Source: RGIG8748 sp045539515
Lineage (GTDB): Bacteria; Bacillota; Clostridia; UMGS1810
Assembly (NCBI GenBank): GCA_045539515.1
Contig: JAZQFN010000009.1
Location: 1 to 64,000, forward strand
Length of the DNA: 64,000 nucleotides
Direction: 5' to 3'
The notes below the pieces were generated by a model that had not been told where the DNA came from, ran no database searches, and saw only the letters and a program-made list of their open reading frames with translations. Below, in pieces: positions 33,633 through 42,959 of this stretch (position 1 is the first letter of the stretch; every line of letters begins with the position of its first letter). A program made the position numbers and the translations under genes.

Positions 33633-34751
33633 TTACTTCCTCTTTTCTAATATTTCCTCATAAAACATTTGAAAATCCTTGGCTACATTAACATCAAGGA
33701 AATTGTTTTCAAAAAGTTCATAGGATTTATTACCCATTGCTTTGATTTCTTCCGGTGTTTTATCAAGCAATCGGTTCATTGCACAAACAAGAGCATCACA
33801 GTTGTCATTTTCGGTAATATAACCGTTTTTGTCATCTTCTATCATCTCGCTTAAATCGGTGCTTCTTGTAGATATTATGGGTTTTCGGGCACGCATAGCC
33901 TCTGCAATGGTATTGGGTGAACCTTCGGTAAAACTTGTCTGTACAAATGCATCACTTCTTGCGAGTATAGCATCAATATCCGTCCTGTAACCCCAGAACT
34001 TTAATTTATCTTCAATACCAAGTTCCTTGGCAGTGTTTTCGAGTTTTTCGTATTCAGTACCGTCGCCAACCACCCAAAACCTCACTTTGTCGTGAGTTTT
34101 AAGTATTTCTTTTGCAGCTCTTAAGTATAAGCCGTAGTTTTTAACCGGCTGCAAACGGCCAACGACCGTAAATATAAAGTTTTCGCCCTTGTCATTATCA
34201 TATTCTGTTTCAAAACCCGACTTATAATCAACCTTTTCTGAAGGTACAAAACCGTTGTGAAGCATACGGATTTTATCGGAAGAAACAAATTTTAAGTCTC
34301 TTTTGAGAATAGGCACCAACTCAAGATTATTCACTGTCCACCAATTGCCGAAAAGATTAAGAAAAGAATTGATGAACTTGAATGACTTTTTAACGAAATG
34401 TTTTTTGCCAAGTACTGCGCCTACCGGAACTGCCTTGGTACCAATAGCACCGAATCTTCCATATATATTAGCAGAAGTACCGCCAAACGCATGCATAATC
34501 TGAATATTATTCTCTTTTATGTATTTTGCTATTTCCCTTACAGTTTTAACTGCGCCTATAGATTTTTTATCCAAAAAAACCGTGTTATATCCATCTATGT
34601 CAAGAGCGTTACCAACCTTGGCATAGTAAAGAATAGTTACATCAATGTTGCAGTATTCTTTGATAATATCATACATATAAAGCATCTGACGTTCTGCACC
34701 GCCACAGCCTAAAGCATTCGTAACCCATAACACTTTAATCTTGTCACTCAT
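33633..34751 (-). CDS. GT4 glycosyltransferase
   Basis: 372 residues. WVTNALGCGGAERQMLYMYD, FTVVGRLQPVKNYGLYLRA, LKFWGYRTDIDAILARSDAF and TSFTEGSPNTIAEAMRARKP are the GT4 landmarks with the E-x7-E pair. Embedded between a deacetylase and a TupA-like gene with short gaps. Sugar specificity not readable. Confidence 0.92.
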   Translation of the reverse strand: MSDKIKVLWVTNALGCGGAERQMLYMYDIIKEYCNIDVTILYYAKVGNALDIDGYNTVFLDKKSIGAVKTVREIAKYIKENNIQIMHAFGGTSANIYGRFGAIGTKAVPVGAVLGKKHFVKKSFKFINSFLNLFGNWWTVNNLELVPILKRDLKFVSSDKIRMLHNGFVPSEKVDYKSGFETEYDNDKGENFIFTVVGRLQPVKNYGLYLRAAKEILKTHDKVRFWVVGDGTEYEKLENTAKELGIEDKLKFWGYRTDIDAILARSDAFVQTSFTEGSPNTIAEAMRARKPIISTRSTDLSEMIEDDKNGYITENDNCDALVCAMNRLLDKTPEEIKAMGNKSYELFENNFLDVNVAKDFQMFYEEILEKRK

Positions 34752-34766
34752 ATAAACATCTCCAAA

Positions 34767-35621
34767 TTATAACGAAAGGTCTATCATATCTCCAAATTTT
34801 TTGTCGTATTCTTCAGGATTGAACTTGCCGTACCCCGATGCGGGAAAGAAAGTAATCTCTCCAACATACACATTATCACCAACCACATAAAAATCTGTTC
34901 TTAAATACGGATGCCCTTTAGAAAGAATCCGCGAAGCTTCAAGAATTTTTTCAAGTTGCTTGGGTCTGGGGATTTCCACCTCGGGATGCGCAGGATAATT
35001 GAATTCAAAATCGCACAGCTCCCACTCGGTGGTATAAAGATTCTTCTTATGTCCTGTAAAACGGTCAAAATCAACCTGTATCAGCTCAGGTTCTCCGTTA
35101 AAGTTAAAAACCTTATAATCTATAAGTCCATGTCCGCTTCCATCATCCAGGAACTGTTCGGCAATTATTTTTCTTTTTATGTTTTTATAGGGCCACTCTC
35201 TGTCGCAGGCAAAATAATTCTGTCTTAATCCTGCCTTAAGAGATTTTCTGACTTTTTCTTCATTCATTTTGGACTTATCGGTACATACATACATTCCCAA
35301 ACCGGAATTGTGATTACACTTAATGACAAACTTATCGGGAAGCGAATTGAAATCAACATCCTCTGCCCTATCCCACACGCCAAGAGTAGGAATAACGTAT
35401 TCTTCGCCAAGGACTTTAGCAATATAATCCTTTGCTTTTACTTTATCTGCCATAACAGTATATTCGGATTTCCTGTTGTGAAGCTTAAGCCACTGGAGCT
35501 TCTCATTAAAAGTCTTCGGTTCTTTTAAATTAAGTTTCTTTTTTGTATAGTGTTTATATCTATATTTCAAATACAGACTGTCCGGAATAAGACCGAGCAT
35601 ATTCTTTACAAAAATCTTCAT
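34767..35621 (-). CDS. TupA-like ATP-grasp protein (second copy)
   Basis: 284 residues, paralogous to the protein at 29.3-30.2 kb: FNEKLQWLKLHNRKSEYTVM, EYVIPTLGVWDRAEDVDF, FVIKCNHNSGLGMYVCTDKS and REWPYKNIKRKIIAEQFLDD, then DYKVFNFNGEPELIQVDFDR and LRTDFYVVGDNVYVGEITFF. Two copies in one locus suggest two distinct attachments or two acceptors. Reaction unproven. Confidence 0.88.
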   Translation of the reverse strand: MKIFVKNMLGLIPDSLYLKYRYKHYTKKKLNLKEPKTFNEKLQWLKLHNRKSEYTVMADKVKAKDYIAKVLGEEYVIPTLGVWDRAEDVDFNSLPDKFVIKCNHNSGLGMYVCTDKSKMNEEKVRKSLKAGLRQNYFACDREWPYKNIKRKIIAEQFLDDGSGHGLIDYKVFNFNGEPELIQVDFDRFTGHKKNLYTTEWELCDFEFNYPAHPEVEIPRPKQLEKILEASRILSKGHPYLRTDFYVVGDNVYVGEITFFPASGYGKFNPEEYDKKFGDMIDLSL

Positions 35622-35638
35622 TTGGCACCACCAAAATT

Positions 35639-36688
35639 TTATTTTTCAATAACTGCTTCCCACTTTTTAATTACTTCTTCTGGTCTGTATTTTTGGGAAG
35701 TTTCTTTTGCATTATTTCTTAATCTGCTGTTTAATTCTTTGCCTTTAAAAAGCTGTCTTAACACCTCAGAGAGTTTATTTGCATCTCTGCAAGGAACCAA
35801 CAGTCCGTTTTCCTCGTGTTTAACAACTTCGTCCGCACCGGGATAATCTGTGGAAACACACACAAGCCCAAGCATCATGGCTTCAATAAGTGCATTGGAA
35901 AGTCCCTCAAATTCCGAAGTCATGGCAAACACATCCGCATCGGCAATTCTTTGATGAAGGTCACTTACATTCCCCATAAGGAATACCATGTCTTCCAAAT
36001 TCATTTCTTTAATTTTGGCAGAAAGGTTATCCTTTAAACTTCCATCACCATATATGTCAAGCTTAACTTCGGGAAATTCATCTTTAAGCATAGCTACAGC
36101 ATCTATAAGCATAGCATGATTCTTTTGCGGCAAAAGTCTGCCTGCAGTCACAATTCTGTAAGGCACAGGAGACTTAGTTTCAACCGCAACATTCACCGGA
36201 TTTGGCACTATATAGCTCTTGGTTGCAAGTTTCGGTGAAAAGCAAGATTCCTCATACTTTGTCTGGTGGACAATTGCAGATGCTTTTTTGTAGGATTTAT
36301 TGCAAAGCCAAAGCATAACGGCTCCTCTGCCGTCGTGCTTGGGATCATTACGTTCGGATACAATTACCGGAACCTTAAGTCCCCTTAAGGCGTTAAGTAC
36401 AAGCACATTTATTCTGCCTATAAAGGAGACCACTCTATCGGGCTTTGACGACTTCACATAGTTCCTTATCTTCTTAAGCCACATGGGCATACGTTTAATA
36501 TATGACCCCTTACCGGCAGTTAAATCTACCACTTTGATATTTTCGTTTAATTCATAGCCTACGGTTGTGTCCAGCAAAAGGGCAATTTCAACTTCCCACC
36601 CCTTTTGGCTATAATGATTGGCAAGTATAGAGATAACTCTTTCTGCGCCACCACGTCGCATACTACCTATAAAGAAAGATATTTTCAT
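35639..36688 (-). CDS. GT4 glycosyltransferase
   Basis: About 349 residues from ATG 36688 (MKISFFIGSMRRGGAERVIS, the usual family opening); a GTG at 36706 is also possible. RIVTAGRLLPQKNHAMLIDA and SEFEGLSNALIEAMMLGLVC, then STDYPGADEVV are GT4 motifs. The gene starts 14 bases after the previous GT4 gene. Confidence 0.9.
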   Translation of the reverse strand: MKISFFIGSMRRGGAERVISILANHYSQKGWEVEIALLLDTTVGYELNENIKVVDLTAGKGSYIKRMPMWLKKIRNYVKSSKPDRVVSFIGRINVLVLNALRGLKVPVIVSERNDPKHDGRGAVMLWLCNKSYKKASAIVHQTKYEESCFSPKLATKSYIVPNPVNVAVETKSPVPYRIVTAGRLLPQKNHAMLIDAVAMLKDEFPEVKLDIYGDGSLKDNLSAKIKEMNLEDMVFLMGNVSDLHQRIADADVFAMTSEFEGLSNALIEAMMLGLVCVSTDYPGADEVVKHEENGLLVPCRDANKLSEVLRQLFKGKELNSRLRNNAKETSQKYRPEEVIKKWEAVIEK

Positions 36689-36702
36689 ACCGTCTTTAAT
36701 CC

Positions 36703-37869
36703 TCACTTTAATACTTCATCGTAAATTTCTTTTATTTCCTTTTCCACAACGGAAATATCGTAATCTTTAATTTTTTCAAGATTTGCCTTTGACATGGCAA
36801 CTCTTAAATCTTTATTTTCGGAAATGTTTTTTATGGCACCGGCAAAGCCCGAAACATCCAAAGTATCACAAAGGTAGCCGTTTACGCCCTCTTCAATTAA
36901 ATCCACATTTCCTCGAATTTTTGAAGCGATACAGGGAAGTCCACACGCCATGGCTTCCATCATAGAACGGGGCATGCCCTCCTGCAGTGTTGAAAAGATA
37001 AATATATCCGATGCTTTGGCAAGCTCTTTAATATCTGTTCTGAAACCAAGAAAATGAATTTGATTCTCTACACCAAGTTCTTTTACAAGAGTTTTTAGAT
37101 TATCGAGCTCGGGACCTTTTCCGCATATGAGATAATGAAGCTTGCTGTTATTGGCTTCGGCTATTGCCTTTATTGCAACAGGATAATTCTTACGTGGTAT
37201 AAGGTCGCCCATGGATATGAGCAAAATATCATCCTTATCTAAACCAAGTTCCTGTCTTTTTGCTTCAACATCTACCTTTGCATTGAAATAATCTTCGGTA
37301 TTTATGCCGACACCGTGAACAAAATATGCCTTGCCGCCCTTTCTTAATTTAAGAGTCTTGGCAAATTCGTAGTCTTCTTGGTTCATAGTGATAACAGCAT
37401 CAGTCCAATGAGCCATAAGCTGCTCTGCCCACTTTAAAACAGTTCTGTTAAAAAGCGGTGCACCTTTGTAGCAATGGAATCCATGCGCCGTATATATAAC
37501 CTTTCTGACCTTTTTTAGCTTGCCGCATACTCTGCCTATTGTACCCCCTATGGGAGTATTGCAGTGAATGGCTTCTATTTCGTTTTCTTTTAAAACTTTC
37601 ATAAAGTTTTTGTAAGCTACCCTATTGTCCCTAAAATTTGTAAGACTTCTATAGGTATGTGCTTCAAAAAGCTTTACGGGCATATTGCACTTTAATTCAC
37701 CGGGATTTTTGCGGTTTATGCCATAGTGAACATCATAGCCAAGGTCAAGTGCTGCCTGAAGGCAGGGTTTGCTCACGTTGCCACAAATTATTTCATCACG
37801 GCTCTCGTATTTTTCTTTATTTGGTTTTGTGCTGTTTGCTATAAAAATATAACCTTTCAACAAATTCAC
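36703..37869 (-). CDS. GT4 glycosyltransferase (EpsD/galacturonosyl-type opening)
   Basis: 388 residues. EAIHCNTPIGGTIGRVCGKL, VIYTAHGFHCYKGAPLFNR and DAVITMNQEDYEFAKTL are characteristic of the EpsD-like GT4 group acting on undecaprenyl-linked sugars. LLISMGDLIPRKNYPVAIKA and FIFSTLQEGMPRSMMEAMAC, then GLPCIASKIRGN complete the donor domain. It probably adds one of the first sugars after the initiating transferase. Confidence 0.9.
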   Translation of the reverse strand: MNLLKGYIFIANSTKPNKEKYESRDEIICGNVSKPCLQAALDLGYDVHYGINRKNPGELKCNMPVKLFEAHTYRSLTNFRDNRVAYKNFMKVLKENEIEAIHCNTPIGGTIGRVCGKLKKVRKVIYTAHGFHCYKGAPLFNRTVLKWAEQLMAHWTDAVITMNQEDYEFAKTLKLRKGGKAYFVHGVGINTEDYFNAKVDVEAKRQELGLDKDDILLISMGDLIPRKNYPVAIKAIAEANNSKLHYLICGKGPELDNLKTLVKELGVENQIHFLGFRTDIKELAKASDIFIFSTLQEGMPRSMMEAMACGLPCIASKIRGNVDLIEEGVNGYLCDTLDVSGFAGAIKNISENKDLRVAMSKANLEKIKDYDISVVEKEIKEIYDEVLK

Positions 37870-37874
37870 CTGCT

Positions 37875-38165
37875 TTATTTTTCTTCCTTCTTTTCAGCCG
37901 AAACGCTCTTTACGGAAAGACCTTCCAGCTTACCCACATACATAGCTATAAGACCTATTACAATAGCTATCGAGCCAAGAATAATTACCCAAGGATAGTA
38001 TTCATCTATTAAAAATACCGAAATCGCCTCACCTGTTTTACCACCGGCTATAAGTGCAATTATAAAAGGAATCAGCGGGAGACCGCCGGCAAAGAAGGAT
38101 ATAAACATAAGTGCGCCATAGGCTTTATTTAATATTTTAAATATTTTTTCTCGTTTCCTTATCAA
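37875..38165 (-). CDS. small membrane protein, unknown function
   Basis: About 96 residues from TTG 38165, which is not well supported; ATG 38108 and ATG 38228 are in frame. The longest version would translate the glycosyltransferase remnant in another frame, so it is unlikely. Two to three membrane segments are visible (GALMFISFFAGGLPLIPFII, and PWVIILGSIAIVIGLIAMYV). A charged cytoplasmic tail SVSAEKKEEK follows. Function unknown; conserved small proteins of this look occur in other polysaccharide loci, from memory only. Confidence 0.6.
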   Translation of the reverse strand: MIRKREKIFKILNKAYGALMFISFFAGGLPLIPFIIALIAGGKTGEAISVFLIDEYYPWVIILGSIAIVIGLIAMYVGKLEGLSVKSVSAEKKEEK

Positions 38166-38301
38166 TACCTCTTGTAGGTGTTGGGGTATGTATTTCGCAT
38201 ACAATCCCTGCCTTTTCGTATGATTCATTCATATCCTTTGCAAGATGAGAAGAAGCAATCTGTTCGGGATAACAATAGGAACTTAGTTTCAAAATTTTCA
38301 T
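38137..38301 (-). pseudogene. 5' remnant of a WbuB-like GT4 glycosyltransferase
   Basis: ATG 38301 with a perfect AGGAG seven bases before it opens a 54-codon frame: MKILKLSSYCYPEQIASSHL, then AKDMNESYEKAG and HTPTPTRGIDKE. This is the N-terminus typical of WbuB-type GT4 enzymes of about 400 residues. It ends at TAA 38137-38139 and its 3' end overlaps the next frame. The remaining 350 or so codons are gone, so a deletion joined it to the small membrane protein gene. Confidence 0.8.
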
Positions 38302-38332
38302 AATTCATCTCCTAATATTGTTTGTAATATTA

Positions 38333-39328
38333 TCAAAACTGAAACATTGTTCCAATGTCATTTTTAAGACAATACTCGTATACATACCTCGCAAACTCAA
38401 CATCTATAAATGCCAAACCAACTGAATTAAAATAGATAAATTCATCTTCTTTTTCTCTTGATTTCTTGTTACCGGATACTATATCTGTCAAATCAGCGTA
38501 GATGTCGCTGTTTGCAAGCAAGCCCTCTTTATACATTCTGCTAAGCGTTTGTGAACGATGCTTTACTGATTCCCAATTATCACATACAATTTTATCTGCC
38601 ATTCGAACTACATCATATTCATCTTCCCAACCACCCACATGTATATATAGTGCACCTTTTTTTATATATGCAGCTTTGAGTAAATCCATTTGCGTACTGG
38701 TGGCAGTTACAATGATATCAGCATCATTTACTGCTTTGTCATATCTATCTTTACAATCCACAAATATAACATCTCGATATGAATTTGATAGTTCAGCAAT
38801 AAATTCATACGTAGTTTTTGCTGTTCGAGATGACACAAAGCATTTTTTAATAGAAGGTCTTACTGCTTTTAACATATCAAAGTGCCGCCTTGCCTCGTTT
38901 CCAGCACCTATAAATCCAACAGATTGAGAGCTTGATTTTGAAAGATAGCTTGCCGCAAGAGCGCCCACGGCAGCAGTGCGTATACTTGTAATATATGTAC
39001 CATCCATAACAGAAACGGTATGTCCCGTTTCTATTTCAGAAAGCATTATCATGCCTTCAACATTTCTTATACCTTTAGATGGATTATTTGGGAAAACAGA
39101 AACCCACTTAACACCACACATTTTATCGGAAACTAAAGTTGCCGGCATACAATTTATTCTATTTTGAGAATCTTCATCAAAAATTTGTGATATCTTATCT
39201 GGAAGCAAAACATCCTCTCTTGCAAATTTTAAAAACGCACTTTTAACAATATCAACTGCTAACTCATAATTTTTTTCAAAAATAGTCTTTATAGCATGTT
39301 CTGGTATAAGAATTGTTTTTTTATCCAT
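38333..39328 (-). CDS. ornithine cyclodeaminase/mu-crystallin family protein
   Basis: 331 residues. CGVKWVSVFPNNPSKGIRNV (substrate/nicotinamide site), SIRTAAVGALAASYL, the NAD motif SVGFIGAGNEARRHFDML and ADIIVTATST fit ornithine cyclodeaminase, alanine dehydrogenase and SbnB-type dehydrogenases. DIYADLTDIVSGNKKSREKE carries the conserved acidic pair. It lies ten bases after an ATP-grasp gene and beside two more, suggesting it makes or consumes an amino acid that those ligases attach. The reaction is inferred, not shown. Confidence 0.85.
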   Translation of the reverse strand: MDKKTILIPEHAIKTIFEKNYELAVDIVKSAFLKFAREDVLLPDKISQIFDEDSQNRINCMPATLVSDKMCGVKWVSVFPNNPSKGIRNVEGMIMLSEIETGHTVSVMDGTYITSIRTAAVGALAASYLSKSSSQSVGFIGAGNEARRHFDMLKAVRPSIKKCFVSSRTAKTTYEFIAELSNSYRDVIFVDCKDRYDKAVNDADIIVTATSTQMDLLKAAYIKKGALYIHVGGWEDEYDVVRMADKIVCDNWESVKHRSQTLSRMYKEGLLANSDIYADLTDIVSGNKKSREKEDEFIYFNSVGLAFIDVEFARYVYEYCLKNDIGTMFQF

Positions 39329-39338
39329 TTGTTTTCCC

Positions 39339-40625
39339 TCAGCAAATTACAATCTCTTCAAAAAAATTGTCATTCCATGACATAATCATATTTTTACCAT
39401 TAGTATCGTTTACACATAATTGTGCATTCACTTTATTCACTATTTCATAAAATTCATCTTTTGTGTCAAAAACAAAATGAACCATACCAAAATTTTGAGA
39501 AAAATTTCCCGTTTTTTCAACAATTGTTCCAATCGCCTTAGATTGAATCAAAGTTATTACTTCAGGCATGTTCTTAATACTTTCAACACCTTGAACGTCG
39601 CCTATTATCCCATCAGTTACATATATGGGATATATTGCATAATGTTTTTTACCACGTTTGTCATCCGGAATCAACGAAGGCCAACCATATATTTTACTTG
39701 TTCCGGTTAATGCATAATACATGTCGGAATACACTTGGTTAATATTGTAAAAATAATCAACAGGATACACAGTAACAGAGCCACCATAACGATATCCGGC
39801 CTCATTAAAATAGTAATCATCACCATCGTGGAAAACTTCAATCCATATTGTTCCCTCTTTTATGCCAATATCCTTAAACATTGCAGAAAGCTTATTGTCA
39901 AATTTATCACGAAATTCTTTTGCAAAACGACTTTCAAACACAAGCATTCCCACAACAAAGCTTCCATCTTCTGCATACTGTATTGGATATTTATCTTCTA
40001 ACCCGGAAAAAACCATTTCACCGTTCGTAAAGGTGTACACCACAACAACACCTTTGTTATTTACAAGTTTTTCCACCATTACTTCTCCTGTTAATGAATT
40101 TTTCATAGCAAATTCATAGCCTTTTTTTAGTTCACATATATTATTACAAATCGAAAAGCCATTACTTCCACAACCGTCAGTTGGTTTCGTGATAACAGGA
40201 AAATCTATATCATTTACGCAGGACTCTATCTCATCATAAGTTATATTATATCTTGGAGCCACCGGAATACCAAACTCTATAAATTTTTCTTTTAATTTAG
40301 ATTTATTTTGAATAAAATCCCACTGTGTCTTATTGCAATAGCAAGGCATATCAAGTTCTTCAAGATACTGACAGGCAGCATTTATCACAGTCTCACTGCC
40401 ACCTATATATACCCCGTCGATATCATTATCATTTATAACTTTTTTTACTCCATCACTATCAGTTGAATCCACCACATATGCTTCGCTAGCAACAGAAAAG
40501 ATGCCACCAGTCTTGTCATTTCCACAAGCCACCAACTTTACTCCGGTATAATCAGAAAAACCTTTAAGTGCCTCTTTCCACGTTCCACCACCTATTAAAA
40601 GCAATGTTTTATTCTTCAAATCCAT
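39339..40625 (-). CDS. ATP-grasp ligase (carboxylate-amine type)
   Basis: 428 residues. N-terminal Rossmann-like MDLKNKTLLLIGGGTWKEAL, central ATP-grasp with FPVITKPTDGCGSNGFSICN, GEVMVEKLVNNKGVVVVYTF and TIWIEVFHDGDDYYFNEAGY, then RYGGSVTVYPVDYFY. GGAGG precedes ATG 40625; the frame extends 49 codons further, overlapping the next gene, but without support. Likely couples an amine and a carboxylate with ATP. AT-rich like its two neighbours. Confidence 0.87.
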   Translation of the reverse strand: MDLKNKTLLLIGGGTWKEALKGFSDYTGVKLVACGNDKTGGIFSVASEAYVVDSTDSDGVKKVINDNDIDGVYIGGSETVINAACQYLEELDMPCYCNKTQWDFIQNKSKLKEKFIEFGIPVAPRYNITYDEIESCVNDIDFPVITKPTDGCGSNGFSICNNICELKKGYEFAMKNSLTGEVMVEKLVNNKGVVVVYTFTNGEMVFSGLEDKYPIQYAEDGSFVVGMLVFESRFAKEFRDKFDNKLSAMFKDIGIKEGTIWIEVFHDGDDYYFNEAGYRYGGSVTVYPVDYFYNINQVYSDMYYALTGTSKIYGWPSLIPDDKRGKKHYAIYPIYVTDGIIGDVQGVESIKNMPEVITLIQSKAIGTIVEKTGNFSQNFGMVHFVFDTKDEFYEIVNKVNAQLCVNDTNGKNMIMSWNDNFFEEIVIC

Positions 40626-40639
40626 ATTTTCCTCCAGTG

Positions 40640-41734
40640 TCAAAATATACTTTTCTTTTCTTTTAATTTTTTTGCATGGGCGAGTATTTTGTCTGCGTAA
40701 TCTCCGAATAAAGGTCCATTTACATACTGATAATACAATACTCCGGGACCTTTTGCATTGTATTCCAAACATACCACATTATTGTTTTCATCAACTGAAA
40801 AATCCCATGCAATAAATTTCAACCTTGGATAGCATGAATGCGCTTTTTTGGCAATTTCTATCATCTCGCTGAATTTAGGTACCTCAACTCCATCAAAGTT
40901 GATGCCGCCAGGTGTGTGTTTTACTTTCAAACCGCATGAATGATAACCTGTATCACGCAACTTGCCATTTTCATCAATACCAACAATAATCATACCCTTA
41001 CCATCTTTTGATATAGAATTATCAGTAAACGCACCTACTGCTCCAATCCTGATGGCTGCAGTTATAACAAATACTTCTCCATCAATAAACATTGTTGCAA
41101 TTCTACAAACATTGACAGAAGATTCATTTAATTCTGCAAGTTTAGGATGCTGAATTAAACGTTCTTGTACAATATAATTATCCTTTTTATAGTCAAGCGG
41201 ATTTTCGTCAGAACATCTAACCAAAGTAACTCCTCTGCCAAACCCATTTTCAACGGAAGGCTTAAATACGACTTCATCATATCTATTTAATAAGTTTTTC
41301 GCATCATCCGTAGTTATCATATTGTAATCAGCATCATACATCATACCATCAATATTTCTAACAATAGTATTTGGAAATTTGACATTGCTCATAAAAACAT
41401 CAAAATAATTTTTGTCAGTCATAACATATTTTAAATCAGCAGGATTTAAATAAATCTCTATTTCGGTTCTAAACATATCTTCCGGAACAATACCCGGACT
41501 AAATTTACCTGTAACAGAATAAACTAATTCATGAGTTTTATAACTATATTTAAATCCATATTTTTTATAAATATCATCTACTTGTTTTTTTTGACCTTTT
41601 GTCAATCTTTTGCTAGGTATGCCATTATCTTTTAGCATTTTAAAATAATGCTTATTCGAATTTTTAACAAGATTCCTTCTGTTAATAATATAAAACCAAT
41701 CTATCATGCGATCAACGATTTTTTTCTTGTTCAT
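40640..41734 (-). CDS. sugar-transfer-associated ATP-grasp protein
   Basis: 364 residues of the ATPgrasp_ST family. VVFKPSVENGFGRGVTLVRC is the ATP-binding loop. NYIVQERLIQHPKLAELNES, SVNVCRIATMFIDGEVFVIT and KFIAWDFSVDENNNVVCLEY, then NAKGPGVLYYQYVNGPLFGD hold the metal acids. This family recurs with sugar transferases in capsule loci. Predicted to ligate an amino-acid-like group onto a sugar acid. Low-GC relative to the operon start. Confidence 0.88.
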   Translation of the reverse strand: MNKKKIVDRMIDWFYIINRRNLVKNSNKHYFKMLKDNGIPSKRLTKGQKKQVDDIYKKYGFKYSYKTHELVYSVTGKFSPGIVPEDMFRTEIEIYLNPADLKYVMTDKNYFDVFMSNVKFPNTIVRNIDGMMYDADYNMITTDDAKNLLNRYDEVVFKPSVENGFGRGVTLVRCSDENPLDYKKDNYIVQERLIQHPKLAELNESSVNVCRIATMFIDGEVFVITAAIRIGAVGAFTDNSISKDGKGMIIVGIDENGKLRDTGYHSCGLKVKHTPGGINFDGVEVPKFSEMIEIAKKAHSCYPRLKFIAWDFSVDENNNVVCLEYNAKGPGVLYYQYVNGPLFGDYADKILAHAKKLKEKKSIF

Positions 41735-41777
41735 AATAATCTCCTTTTATAGCGCCTTATTATTAAAAATAACACAA

Positions 41778-42959
41778 CTAATTTGAAATTATCTTCACCA
41801 CATCAAGCGCCTTTTCGCACACCTTTACTGCATCTTCTGCAGTATCAGCCTGTGCTATTACAAAGCCTACCCTGTCGGTACTGCTGCCTATGGCGCCGAC
41901 TTTGTCGCCCACATTCTTTACAAAGGTTATTTCCTTAACGCCATCTAAAGTTCGAGCTTCTTCCACACCTTCTATGGATTCTATAGTACCGTAGTCTGTA
42001 TTAAAGTAGCGGATTGCAGAGCCTTTATTGAGCTTTTGCTCAATATCAGGTGTAATGCCGCAAGATGTTTCTATGGTAGCTTTTATCATATCAATACCGG
42101 TAGATAAAGGCACAAGGTGTGTGGTGATGCAGTCGCCACCCATTCGGGCACCAAGCTCCACCATTTTGGGGCCGTCTTTTGTAAGCATTATTTCCACATG
42201 GGCAGGTCCGTCGGTTATGCCCACGGCCTTTACGGCACGAATAGCAAGGTCTTTAATTTTTGCCACATTGTCCTCGCCAAGTCTTGACGGCTGTGAATGA
42301 CCCATCTCCACAAAGTGAGGTGCGCCCGTGGTAAGCTTGTCCGTTACCTGCAGTACATGGGGTTCTCCCCCCACTGCCATAACCTCTACGCTCACTTCAC
42401 TTCCAACCATATATTCTTCAACGATAACTCCGCCCTTTCGGGAATTATCCCTGGTGTAGTTGTATTCATTTTCAAGCTCGCAAAGGTTATGTACAAGCAC
42501 CACGCCACGACTGCCGGAGCTGTCGGTGGGCTTCATAATGCAAGGATAGGAAACCTTATTCTTTATATCATCAAACTCTTGTTCGTTTAATGCAATGTAA
42601 TACCAGGGATGCTCCACCCCTGCCCCTTCAAAGGCTTTAATCATTTCGCCCTTGTCGGTGGATTTAATGGCAGTATCCATACTTATGCCCGGAAGTCCCA
42701 GTTCTTTTGCCGCCCTTGAAACGGAGCGCATGGGCATGTCTGTAGCAAGAGTCATTATGCCGTCGGGGTTAAACTCCTTTGCAACCTTGGCAACACCCTC
42801 GGTATCTATTGTACTCACGTTGAAGTACTCATCCGCAAGGGGAATACCCACAGCCTTGGGGTCATAGTCTGCCACAGCCACATAGTAACCAAGCTCTTTT
42901 GCCTTTTTAATACCCGGCACCTGAAGTACGGAAGCACCGATTATAAGTAACTTCTTCAT
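41778..42959 (-). CDS. ATP-grasp carboxylate-amine ligase
   Basis: 393 residues. KKLLIIGASVLQVPGIKKAK (pre-ATP-grasp domain), YPCIMKPTDSSGSRGVVLVH, GVIVEEYMVGSEVSVEVMAV and HVEIMLTKDGPKMVELGARM, then GGDCITTHLVPLSTGID match PurK/carbamoyl-phosphate-synthase-like ligases common in capsule and antibiotic loci. The start overlaps the stop of the sugar transferase by four bases (translational coupling). Confidence 0.88.
   Translation of the reverse strand: MKKLLIIGASVLQVPGIKKAKELGYYVAVADYDPKAVGIPLADEYFNVSTIDTEGVAKVAKEFNPDGIMTLATDMPMRSVSRAAKELGLPGISMDTAIKSTDKGEMIKAFEGAGVEHPWYYIALNEQEFDDIKNKVSYPCIMKPTDSSGSRGVVLVHNLCELENEYNYTRDNSRKGGVIVEEYMVGSEVSVEVMAVGGEPHVLQVTDKLTTGAPHFVEMGHSQPSRLGEDNVAKIKDLAIRAVKAVGITDGPAHVEIMLTKDGPKMVELGARMGGDCITTHLVPLSTGIDMIKATIETSCGITPDIEQKLNKGSAIRYFNTDYGTIESIEGVEEARTLDGVKEITFVKNVGDKVGAIGSSTDRVGFVIAQADTAEDAVKVCEKALDVVKIISN

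Noticed and set aside
37875..38228. 117-residue version of the small membrane protein
   Set aside because: Its first 20-30 codons are the glycosyltransferase remnant read in another frame, so the longer start is an artefact.
40626..40772. In-frame 49-codon extension upstream of the ATP-grasp gene starting at 40625
   Set aside because: It overlaps the preceding ATP-grasp gene, lacks a ribosome site, and its arginine/lysine-rich translation is unlike the family; GGAGG lies right before ATG 40625.
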